From the NCBI GenBank assembly GCA_016790765.1, contig JAEUMZ010000192.1:1-40293 (forward strand): 40,293 nt of DNA. Direction: 5' to 3'. Made by a program: the position numbers and the translations under genes. Of the stretch, positions 30,554 to 38,138 are shown in pieces. The stretch is from Betaproteobacteria bacterium (lineage in GTDB: Bacteria > Pseudomonadota > Gammaproteobacteria > Burkholderiales > Usitatibacteraceae). A model generated the notes under the pieces. That model was given only the letters and a program-made list of their open reading frames with translations, did not search any database and was not told the DNA's origin. The stretch's first letter is position 1, and each line of letters starts with the position of its first letter.

Positions 30554-33355
30554 TCAGTAGGAATAGGTGAACCCGACACGATAAGTGCGTCCGTAGCGCT
30601 CGGTTTCCACCAGGCGGCTGCGGGTCTGTGCGTAGCGATAGTCCTCGTGGTTGTTGAGGTTGTTGCCCTCGGCGAAGACCTGGAACTCCTTGGTGAAGTT
30701 GTATGCGAAGCGCGCGCTCAGTATCCCCTGCTCGCCGTTGTAGATGTCCCCGCGCGGTGCCGAGCCGACGAATTCGAGGTATTCGGACTGGTAGGTGTAC
30801 GCGAGGCGCGCCGCGAGGCCGTACTTCTCGTAGTACATCTGCAGGCTGCCGATGCGCTTGGGCTGCAGGAACAGCGGCAGCTTGTCACTGCGGCCGGGCA
30901 CCGAAATCTCGCCCTTGACCAGTGTGATGTTCGCATTGACGCCGAAGCCGTCGAGCGGCGAAGGCAGGAAGGTAAGCGGTTTCTGGAAATTGATTTCCAG
31001 TCCGTGCAGTTTCGAGCTGTTGCCGTTGCGCGGCTGGGTGATTGATGCATTGGTCAGCGTGACGCCGGCAAACGTGCCACTCCCGGTTGTGGTGGACACA
31101 AAGATTGGATCCTTGATGCGCTTGGAAAAGACGCCCACTGCGATGCCTCCCATGTCCGGGAAGTAGTATTCCAGCGATGCGTCGAGATTGATTGCGGACA
31201 GCGCTTTCAGGTCGGGATTGCCCCGCGTGACCGCGTTACTCGCCGTGTCGACGCTGACCGTCGGAGCGATCTTGTCGTAGTCGGGCCTGCCGATGGCCGT
31301 GGTGATGGCCGCGCGGCCCTGCAATTGGCGCGAGAATTCATACTTGGCATTGATGCTGGGAAACCAATCGCTGTACCGGCTGCTGCCGAGACTGTTGTAG
31401 GTGTCATTCAGCGTTGACGTCGGCGTGATGGCGATGGCTTTGAAGTTGCCGGTGGTGCGTTCGACCCGGATACCGGGGATGACGGTCAGCTTGCCCGGGT
31501 TGTAAGTTGCCATGACATAGGCGGCGGACACCTTTTCGCGGATCGCGTAGTCGGCGGCGAGAGAATCGGACAGTGTCGCTGCGTTGTCCACGCTGAAGGC
31601 CGTAGGATTGCCGTCGAAGAAGGCGCGCGACAGGCCGTAGTTCACGTAGGGACCGAACAGGTAGCGGTTGGCGAAAAAGCCGGTCGAGCCCGCCGTAGTG
31701 GCACTGGACAGATTGAACGAAGAACCGGTGTATGTATAGGAGCGGCCAGACTGGTCGTTCACCTTGTCGCGGTCGATGTGCTTGACACCGAACTTGACGG
31801 CACCGGCACCGCCCCAGGACTCGACCGGCCACTCGTAGTCGGCGCGGAACTGCTGCAGGTCCTCCTTGGCATGGCGGAACTGTGCGCGGTAGGTATTGAG
31901 CACGAAGCGCGTCGGGTCCTGTGCGAGCGCGCTGGTGGTGAAGTCGAACAATTCGCTGCCGAGCGTGAAGGAACCGGACAGCGTGCTGGAACCCGTTCGG
32001 TAGCGGAATTCGTCGCGGATCGGGTCTTCCTTGGTGGCGCGGGTCTGGGTCGCCTGCACGCTGAGCTGGCCGGGTCCCCACTGGAATTCGCCACCCAGAG
32101 ACAGGGTCTTGGTCTCCGTGATTTCGTTGCGCAGCCGGACATACCGTTCGCCGCGCGCCCCGAGAATCGTGCCGCCGGCCTGGGTGAGGTTGCTGTACCC
32201 GGAGGCAGCCGTCGGGAACAGGAACCGGTAGCGATTCCTGACCTCGTTGTCGTCGAACTTCGAGTCCAGGAAGCGCAGATACGCCTTGACCTCGGCGTTT
32301 GGCCGCCAGTCGAAATTGGCCACCAGGCCCTCCCGCGTGCGCTTGGCCGGGTCGTAGATGCGCGCATCGAACGAGATCGGGACCTCGACGCCGCTGATGG
32401 TCTGCCAGGCCACGTCGCCGGTGGCGATCAAATCTTCGGAGCCGGAAGGCCGGCGCGAACGCGTGTAGGCGACCACGGCGCCGAATTGGTTGTTCTCGCC
32501 GAACAGGCCGCCGATCGTGACGTCGCCCTCCTCCGACTTGTCGCCGAACAGCGGCATCTTTCCGCCAATCGCGCGCACGCTGAAGATCGGCTTGCGCTTG
32601 TCAAACGCGGACAAGGTCTTGATGTCGATCTGGCCGGCAATGGCATTCGCATCAAGGTCTGGCGTCAGCGATTTCACCACGGTGACCGCGCCGATCAGCG
32701 AGGAGGGCACGTCATCGAGTTTCACCTGGCGGGACTCCGGCTCCGGTGCCGCCGAGGTCTGGTTGTTGATCGTGACATTGGCCAGGCTGGGTTCCAGGCC
32801 GCGGATCACCAGATAGCGCGCCTCACCCTTGTCGGTGGACACCGAAATGCCGGGCAGGCGGCTCACCGCCTCGGCCACATTCTTATCGACCAGCTTGCCG
32901 ACATCATCCGCCGTCACCACTTCTACATTGCTTGCGGCGTCGCGCTTGCTGAGCAGTGAACTCTGGTCGGCCTCGCGCTGGCCCGTCACCACGATCCGTT
33001 CCACCGCCTGCGTGGATGCGATCCGGTGCACTTGCGAGGTTGCCGTGTCGGCCGCGGTCGCGGTGATCGTCTCCTCCTGCAATCCCGCGCGCCGGACGAT
33101 CAGCGTGGCCGGGCCGGAGGGCACATCGTTGATGACGAAGTTGCCGTCCCGGTCTGTGGTCGCCACGCCATTGCCGTTGGCCACCCTCACCTCCGCCCCT
33201 GCTGCAGGCTTGCCGGAAACCGCATCGACCAATCGGCCCTTGACCTGGGCAGCACCGGCGACGCCGGCGCCTAGCAGGCACGACAGCGCAAGTGCGATGG
33301 GGGCCAGGCGCGCAGGCTTGGCTGGTATTTGCTGTACTTTCAATCCTGGCCTCAT
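30554..33355 (-). CDS. TonB-dependent outer-membrane receptor (Xanthomonas/Caulobacter type), candidate inositol-phosphate receptor
   Basis: The 933-residue protein has a signal peptide (to about residue 35), a carboxypeptidase-regulatory-like domain (about 36-115: GRLVDAVSGKPAAGAEVRV), a plug (about 128-250: RIVVTGQREADQ, VSRLPGISVSTDKGEARYLVIRG, VTVVKSLTPDLDANAIAGQID) and a barrel ending VGFTYSY with a terminal aromatic residue. The plug wording is that of the TonB-Xanth-Caul group, which mostly imports carbohydrates and phosphorylated or complex nutrients. AGGAG sits seven bases before ATG. It heads a unit with a phytase and PhoD, and its promoter carries two IolR-like sites, so phytate or lower inositol phosphates (or their metal complexes) are the inferred ligand. 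TonB, ExbB and ExbD are not in the window. Confidence 0.92.
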   Translation of the reverse strand: MRPGLKVQQIPAKPARLAPIALALSCLLGAGVAGAAQVKGRLVDAVSGKPAAGAEVRVANGNGVATTDRDGNFVINDVPSGPATLIVRRAGLQEETITATAADTATSQVHRIASTQAVERIVVTGQREADQSSLLSKRDAASNVEVVTADDVGKLVDKNVAEAVSRLPGISVSTDKGEARYLVIRGLEPSLANVTINNQTSAAPEPESRQVKLDDVPSSLIGAVTVVKSLTPDLDANAIAGQIDIKTLSAFDKRKPIFSVRAIGGKMPLFGDKSEEGDVTIGGLFGENNQFGAVVAYTRSRRPSGSEDLIATGDVAWQTISGVEVPISFDARIYDPAKRTREGLVANFDWRPNAEVKAYLRFLDSKFDDNEVRNRYRFLFPTAASGYSNLTQAGGTILGARGERYVRLRNEITETKTLSLGGEFQWGPGQLSVQATQTRATKEDPIRDEFRYRTGSSTLSGSFTLGSELFDFTTSALAQDPTRFVLNTYRAQFRHAKEDLQQFRADYEWPVESWGGAGAVKFGVKHIDRDKVNDQSGRSYTYTGSSFNLSSATTAGSTGFFANRYLFGPYVNYGLSRAFFDGNPTAFSVDNAATLSDSLAADYAIREKVSAAYVMATYNPGKLTVIPGIRVERTTGNFKAIAITPTSTLNDTYNSLGSSRYSDWFPSINAKYEFSRQLQGRAAITTAIGRPDYDKIAPTVSVDTASNAVTRGNPDLKALSAINLDASLEYYFPDMGGIAVGVFSKRIKDPIFVSTTTGSGTFAGVTLTNASITQPRNGNSSKLHGLEINFQKPLTFLPSPLDGFGVNANITLVKGEISVPGRSDKLPLFLQPKRIGSLQMYYEKYGLAARLAYTYQSEYLEFVGSAPRGDIYNGEQGILSARFAYNFTKEFQVFAEGNNLNNHEDYRYAQTRSRLVETERYGRTYRVGFTYSY

Positions 33356-33468
33356 TGCATTTCTCCTCGTGGCTTGACCTTGGCAGGATGCTGCCGGTCA
33401 TTTGTTTCGCAGCGGTGACGGGGGCGGCCTGGCAGGCGTTTCCCTTGCAGGGTCGTCATGGCCGGTCC

Positions 33469-33497
33469 AGTATACGAATAAATTTTCCATTGCACAA
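33469..33497 (-). promoter_or_regulatory. Sigma-70-type promoter of the TonB receptor unit
   Basis: On the minus strand TTGTGC (33492-33497) and TATACT (33469-33474) are spaced by exactly 17 bases. The spacer contains a GGAA-N6-TTCC-like site, so a bound repressor would block RNA polymerase directly. The start codon follows about 115 bases downstream, leaving a long leader. Confidence 0.65.
33475..33488. promoter_or_regulatory. Candidate IolR operator inside the receptor promoter spacer
   Basis: CGAA-TAAATT-TTCC matches GGAA-N6-TTCC at seven of eight positions. It lies wholly between the -35 and -10 elements of the receptor promoter, the position expected for repression. Confidence 0.5.
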
Positions 33498-33503
33498 GCG
33501 TTT

Positions 33504-33517
33504 GGAATATTTTTACC
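33504..33517. promoter_or_regulatory. Candidate IolR operator upstream of the receptor promoter
   Basis: GGAA-TATTTT-TACC matches at seven of eight positions and lies within the wider palindrome TTTGG-N10-CCAAA (33502-33520 region). Its centre is 29 bases from the centre of the promoter-spacer site, close to three helical turns, which would suit cooperative binding. Confidence 0.5.
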
Positions 33518-33657
33518 AAATTGGCCCCGGCCGCGACGTTGACGGCGGTTGCAAGGGTTGGGCGGCTGCCTGGTGAGATTCATGTCACGGACTGTCACAG
33601 GCGCGGCTGGCAGGCCACCTAAAATGGAGACTTCACCGTCCTGCCCCGGGAAAACCC

Positions 33658-35568
33658 ATGTCCAAACGCCTCATCCATGCCGCCACCCTCATTGCCTGCG
33701 CCATGGCCGTGCCGCCCGTCGGCGCCGCGCCAGCCGCACCGGCCCCGAAAGCGGCAAAGAAATACACCATCGAGCAGTTCTTCTCCACCAAGCGCGTCGG
33801 TGGCGCCTCGTTCTCCGCTGACGAGAAACGCGTGCTGTTCCACAGCGATGAATCGGGTACCTACAACGTCTACTCGATTCCCTCCGGGGGCGGCAAGGCC
33901 GAGCAGCTCACCGCGTCGGCCAAGGACTCCAACTACGCGGTGTCGTACTTCCCGAACGACGACCGCTTCCTGTTCACCCGCGACAGCGGCGGCAACGAAC
34001 TCAATCACCTGTTCGTGCGCGAGCTGGACGGCAAGGAGAAGGACCTCACGCCCGGCGACAAGTTGAAGGCCGCCTTCCGCGCCTGGCACCCGGAGGGCGT
34101 GGCGTTCTACGTGACCACCAACGAGCGCGACGCGAAGTTCTTCGACCTCTACCGCTATGACGCGAAGACCTACGAGCGCACGCTGCTGTTCAAGAACGAG
34201 AAGGGCCTCGACATCGAGGCCATCAGCCGCGACGAGAAGTGGATCGCGCTGGCCAAGACCAACACCACCATCGACAACGACATGTACTTGTTCGACGTGG
34301 CCAAGGGCGAGTTGAAGCACCTCACCCCGCACACCGGCAACGTGCGCTACAGCCCGGAGACCTTCGACCCGGCCAGCAAGCGGCTGTTGTTCCTCTCCGA
34401 CGAGGGCAGCGAGTTCGCGCGCCTCAAGGCCTACGACCTCGCCACCGGGCAGGTGAAGGAGCACGAAAAGGCCGACTGGGACATCGCCTTCACCTACTAC
34501 TCGCGCGACGGGCGCTACCGCGTCACCGGCATCAACGAGGACGGCAGCCGCGTGATCCGCATGGTCGAAGTGGACGGCGCGGCCGAGAAGCCGGTCGCGC
34601 TGCCCAAGCTGCCGGCCGGCATGATCTTCGGCGTGACCTTCTCCAAGTCGGGGACCAAGATGGCGTTCGCCCTCAACGGCGACCGCTCGCCATCCAACCT
34701 GTTCACCTACGATTTCAAGGCGAAGAAGTTGGCGCAGCTCACCCAGACCCTGTCCAAGGACGTGAACCCGAACGACCTGGTGGAGGCCGAGGTGGTGCGC
34801 TTCAAGTCCTTCGACGGCATGGTGATCCCCTCGATCTTCCTGAAGCCGCACGGCGCGTCCGCGACCAACAAGGTGCCGGCCATCGTCTGGGTGCACGGCG
34901 GCCCGGGCGGCCAGACCACGCGCGGCTATTCGTCGATGATGCAGTACCTGGCCAACAACGGTTACGCGGTGCTGGGCATCAACAACCGCGGCAGCTCCGG
35001 CTACGGCAAGACCTTCTTCGCCGCCGACGACAAGAAGCACGGCCGCGAGCCGCTGTGGGACTGCATCGAGGCCAAGACCTACCTGGCCAGCCTCGGCACC
35101 ATCGACCCCGAGCGCATCGCCATCATGGGCGGCAGCTACGGTGGCTACATGACGGTCGCCGCGATGGCGTTCCGCCCCGAGGCGTTCAAGGTCGGCGTCA
35201 ACATCTTCGGCGTCACCAACTGGCTGCGCACGCTGGAGAGCATTCCGCCGTACTGGGAGTCGTTCAGGAAGGCCCTGTACGAGGAAATCGGCGACCCGGT
35301 GAAGGACCGCGAGTTCCTCATCGCCACCTCGCCCTTGTTCCATGCCAAGGAAATCCGCATGCCGCTGATCGTCATCCAGGGCGCCAACGACCCGCGCGTG
35401 ATCAAGTCCGAGTCCGACGACATCGTCGAAGCGGTGAAGAAGAACGGCGTGCCGGTGGAATACGTGGTGTTCCCCGACGAGGGCCACGGCTTCTCGAAGC
35501 CGAAGAACAACATGGAAGCGAACAAGAAGATCGTCGAGTTCCTCGACAAGCACCTGAAGAAGCAGTAG
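33658..35568 (+). CDS. S9-family (prolyl oligopeptidase-like) peptidase, secreted
   Basis: The 636-residue enzyme has a signal peptide (about residues 1-23, ending PVGA), a beta-propeller of WD40-like PD40 repeats (about 40-360) and an alpha/beta-hydrolase domain (about 380-636). The catalytic triad is visible: Ser493 in IMGGSYGGYM, Asp578 in QGANDPRVI and His610 in PDEGHGF. WVHGGPGGQTTRGY supplies the oxyanion region. Such enzymes cut dipeptides or short oligopeptides, often in the periplasm of TonB-receptor-rich bacteria. It is divergent from the receptor and followed by a nested hairpin. Nothing ties it functionally to inositol use. Confidence 0.94.
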   Translation: MSKRLIHAATLIACAMAVPPVGAAPAAPAPKAAKKYTIEQFFSTKRVGGASFSADEKRVLFHSDESGTYNVYSIPSGGGKAEQLTASAKDSNYAVSYFPNDDRFLFTRDSGGNELNHLFVRELDGKEKDLTPGDKLKAAFRAWHPEGVAFYVTTNERDAKFFDLYRYDAKTYERTLLFKNEKGLDIEAISRDEKWIALAKTNTTIDNDMYLFDVAKGELKHLTPHTGNVRYSPETFDPASKRLLFLSDEGSEFARLKAYDLATGQVKEHEKADWDIAFTYYSRDGRYRVTGINEDGSRVIRMVEVDGAAEKPVALPKLPAGMIFGVTFSKSGTKMAFALNGDRSPSNLFTYDFKAKKLAQLTQTLSKDVNPNDLVEAEVVRFKSFDGMVIPSIFLKPHGASATNKVPAIVWVHGGPGGQTTRGYSSMMQYLANNGYAVLGINNRGSSGYGKTFFAADDKKHGREPLWDCIEAKTYLASLGTIDPERIAIMGGSYGGYMTVAAMAFRPEAFKVGVNIFGVTNWLRTLESIPPYWESFRKALYEEIGDPVKDREFLIATSPLFHAKEIRMPLIVIQGANDPRVIKSESDDIVEAVKKNGVPVEYVVFPDEGHGFSKPKNNMEANKKIVEFLDKHLKKQ

Positions 35569-35573
35569 CACGG

Positions 35574-35641
35574 CAAACCCCAGGACGGGCGCGGCGTTTG
35601 GGGCGAAAACGCCCGGGACGCCGCACCGGTGCTGGGGTTTG
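35574..35641. repeat. Nested-hairpin intergenic repeat, copy B (probable terminator)
   Basis: Three nested perfect inverted repeats share nearly one axis: CAAACCCCAG/CTGGGGTTTG (35574-35583, 35632-35641), GCGGCGT/ACGCCGC (35591-35597, 35618-35624) and GGGCG-AAAA-CGCCC (35601-35614). It begins six bases after the peptidase stop codon. No T-run follows, so termination would depend on structure. It is the intact counterpart of the element interrupted by the IS at 2379-3438. Confidence 0.75.
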
Positions 35642-35729
35642 GTTCCTGAATGGGTTCCGGATGTCCCTCCCGCGGTCCGGAAACGCATCGCCGCGCGCCG
35701 CATCGAATTGCTGGTAGCGTTCGTACAGC

Positions 35730-37106
35730 ATGCATGTCCCGGCCGCCTTCGTCCCCGTGAACCCGTCACGCGCCTACGCGATCGAACGCATCGGCAGCGC
35801 ATTTTTCGACCGCCCCGGCATCGACCAGTACCTGGTGCTGTCGATGCTGCTGCACGTGTTCATGATCGTCGCCCTGGGCGACACGCGCGGCGGCGACAGC
35901 CGCAGCGGTGCGCGTGGGCAGGGGTCGATCCTGGTGACACTCGACGCACCGCTCGCGCAGGAGCGCATCCAGGTGCGTGCCGGCCCACAAGCCCGGTCGA
36001 CGGTGGATGCGCCGCCGCGTGCCGCGCCCGTGCAAGTGCCCGCCGCCGCACCCGCGACGCCCATCGCCCCCACGCCGGTCCAGGTGCCCGCCGCGCTGGA
36101 GCCGGTTGCACCGCCCAAGGTGGACACCGCGTTCACCGACGCCCCCGCGGTGCCGGCCAGCGCGTTCCGCGCCGAGTCCCTGGCTCCGGTCGCGCCGCCA
36201 TCCGCCACCGCCGCGTTTGCCGAGGCGCCCGCCGTCCCCGAGGCCGTGCACCTGCCGGCGCCGCTGGCGCCGGTGGCGCCTGCGGCGCTCAGCACGGAGT
36301 TCGCCAAGGCCCCGGAACTGAAACCGGCCGAGCGGCCCGCACTGTCCACCTTGCCGCCGATCTTAGCGCCGGTGGTCAAGGAGATCGCGCAATCCGCGCC
36401 CGCCGCCTCGGGCGTGCGGGTGCAGACGCCCGCACCGTTGCCGCGCCTGGAAGCGCCGGCGGTGCGCGCCTTTGCCTCGCCTGCACAGGCGCAGGCACTC
36501 GAGACCCCGAGCGCATTGGCCGAGCCGCTGGCGCCGCTCGCGCCCGTGGCGCCGGCACGCGTCGAACGCGAGTTCGCCACGCCGGAGTTTGCCCGCCGTG
36601 CCGACGTGGCGGTGGAGGTGCCGCCGGCGCTGGAGAAGGTCGCGACGCCGAAGGTGGAAAAGGAATTCGCGCCGGCGCGCGAGTACGCACGTGCCGAGCC
36701 CGAACGTCCGGCGCCGGACGCGCGCCCGCCTGCAGCCACACCCGCGGCACCGCCCGCCCGCGACACCACAGCCGCCGCCGTGCCATCGAGCGGCGAGTCG
36801 GCCATCGTCTCCCCGCGCGCCGACCCGCGCCTGCCGACCTTCAGCACCCCGCCCCCGGCCAGCCTGCCGCGCACCGACCTGGACGGCCTGAAGGACCGCG
36901 CACGCCAGATCGCCCGCGAAGGCACCGGGCCGCGCACCGCCATCCCGTTCTTCACCGCGCCGCCGCCGCCGAAGAAGGAGGTCGAGAAAGCGTTCGACAA
37001 GGCCTTGAAGCGGCCCGAGTGCAAGGATGCCTATGCCGACCTCGGTCTCGCCGCGATCGTGCCCCTGGTGCGCGACGCGCTCACGGAGAAGGGGTGCAAG
37101 TGGTAA
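35730..37106 (+). CDS. Membrane-anchored Ala/Pro-rich repeat protein, TonB-like architecture
   Basis: I do not recognise the family. The 458-residue protein has one N-terminal membrane helix (about 32-50: IDQYLVLSMLLHVFMIVALG) after a short cytoplasmic head. The rest would be periplasmic. From about residue 120 to 350 a degenerate unit recurs about five times: L-x-PVAPP, five or six residues, F-x-x-AP, as in LEPVAPPKVDTAFTDAPAVP, LAPVAPPSATAAFAEAPAVP, LAPVAPAALSTEFAKAPELK and LAPVAPARVEREFATPEFA. The C-terminus is compact, with two cysteines (KRPECKDAYADLGLAAIVPL to EKGCKW). The layout recalls TonB, but the TonB C-terminal fold is not evident. Such a rod could span the periplasm. It has no close operon partner; an aldo/keto reductase starts 30 bases downstream. 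Confidence 0.8.
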   Translation: MHVPAAFVPVNPSRAYAIERIGSAFFDRPGIDQYLVLSMLLHVFMIVALGDTRGGDSRSGARGQGSILVTLDAPLAQERIQVRAGPQARSTVDAPPRAAPVQVPAAAPATPIAPTPVQVPAALEPVAPPKVDTAFTDAPAVPASAFRAESLAPVAPPSATAAFAEAPAVPEAVHLPAPLAPVAPAALSTEFAKAPELKPAERPALSTLPPILAPVVKEIAQSAPAASGVRVQTPAPLPRLEAPAVRAFASPAQAQALETPSALAEPLAPLAPVAPARVEREFATPEFARRADVAVEVPPALEKVATPKVEKEFAPAREYARAEPERPAPDARPPAATPAAPPARDTTAAAVPSSGESAIVSPRADPRLPTFSTPPPASLPRTDLDGLKDRARQIAREGTGPRTAIPFFTAPPPPKKEVEKAFDKALKRPECKDAYADLGLAAIVPLVRDALTEKGCKW

Positions 37107-37136
37107 CGTGACGCCTCCGCGCACGCGCCGCCTGCC

Positions 37137-38138
37137 ATGAAATTCCGCACCCTGGGCCACTCGCCCCTGCAAGTCTCCGAACTCTGCCTCGGCACCATGA
37201 TGTTCGCCGACCAGACGCCGCTCGCCGAGGCACGCACCATCGTCGCGCACGCGCGCGAGCACGGCGTCAATTTCATCGACACCGCCGACGTGTACAGCAA
37301 GGGCCGGTCCGAGGAGATGGTCGGCGAACTGCTTGCCGGGCAGCGCCACCGGTGGGTGCTGGCGAGCAAGCTCGGCAACAAGATGAGCGAGGAGCCGAAC
37401 GAGGTCGGCTATTCGCGCAGCTGGATGCTGCGCGCATGCGAGGCGAGCCTCAAGCGCCTCAACACGTCCCACATCGACCTCTACTACCTGCACCGCGATT
37501 ACCTGGGCCTCAACCTGGAGGAACCGCTGCGCGCGCTGGATACCCTGCTGCGCGAAGGCAAGATCCGCGCCTGGGGCCTGTCCAATTTCCGCGCGTTCCG
37601 CATCAGCGAGGCCGTGCACCTGGCGCGGCAGTTCAACATGCCCGCACCGGTGGCCTGCCAGCCGTACTACAACCTGCTCAACCGCATGCCGGAAACCGAG
37701 ATCCTGCCCGCCTGCCTGGCGCACGGCATCGGCGTGGTGCCCTACAGCCCGATCGCGCGCGGCGTTCTCTCTGGCAAGTACGCACCGGGCGTGGCGCCGC
37801 CGGCAGACACCCGCGCAGGCCGCAACGATGCGCGCATGATGCAGACGGAGTTTCGCGCCGAGTCGCTGGCGATTGCCGCGCGCCTGAAGGCGCATTGCGA
37901 AGCCGGCGGGCGCGCGCTGTCGCACTTCGCCACCGCCTGGGTGCTGGCGCATCGTGCGGTGGCGTCCGTGATCGCCGGCCCGCGCACGCTGGCGCAATGG
38001 CAGGACTATTTCGGCGCGCTGACGTGCGTGATCACGGCCGAAGATGAGGCGCTGGTGGACCAGCTGGTGAAGCCGGGCCACCCCTCCACGCCGGGGTATT
38101 CCGATCCGCTGTATCCGATCGAGGCGCGGCGCGGCTAG
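37137..38138 (+). CDS. Aldo/keto reductase
   Basis: The 333-residue TIM-barrel oxidoreductase uses NADPH to reduce aldehydes or ketones. Catalytic residues can be seen: Asp and Tyr in FIDTADVYSKGRSEE (about residues 46-60), Lys in LASKLGNKM, and His in YYLHRDY. The NADP-binding C-terminal signature is present (PYSPIARGVLSGKY, then ASVIAGPRTLAQWQDYF). The pattern fits the AKR11/AKR14-type group that includes YghZ and YajO relatives; the substrate is unknown. It begins 30 bases after the repeat protein, so it may share that transcript. Its stop codon lies in a CTAG shared with the stop of the convergent LysR gene. Confidence 0.92.
   Translation: MKFRTLGHSPLQVSELCLGTMMFADQTPLAEARTIVAHAREHGVNFIDTADVYSKGRSEEMVGELLAGQRHRWVLASKLGNKMSEEPNEVGYSRSWMLRACEASLKRLNTSHIDLYYLHRDYLGLNLEEPLRALDTLLREGKIRAWGLSNFRAFRISEAVHLARQFNMPAPVACQPYYNLLNRMPETEILPACLAHGIGVVPYSPIARGVLSGKYAPGVAPPADTRAGRNDARMMQTEFRAESLAIAARLKAHCEAGGRALSHFATAWVLAHRAVASVIAGPRTLAQWQDYFGALTCVITAEDEALVDQLVKPGHPSTPGYSDPLYPIEARRG

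Larger units (their letters stand above)
33356..33657. other. Divergent intergenic region between receptor and S9 peptidase
   Basis: This 302-base gap holds no gene. Its left part carries the receptor leader and promoter. An AT-rich island at about 33470-33525 contains two candidate operators. To the right lie a TGTCAC direct repeat (33584-33598) and a TAAAAT (33620-33625) that could be the -10 of the peptidase gene; no convincing -35 goes with it. Confidence 0.6.

Noticed and set aside
33619..35802. Long minus-strand frame (727 codons) opposite the S9 peptidase
   Set aside because: It is Val/Leu/Arg/His-rich and repetitive in the manner of an antisense shadow; the plus-strand peptidase has a complete catalytic triad.
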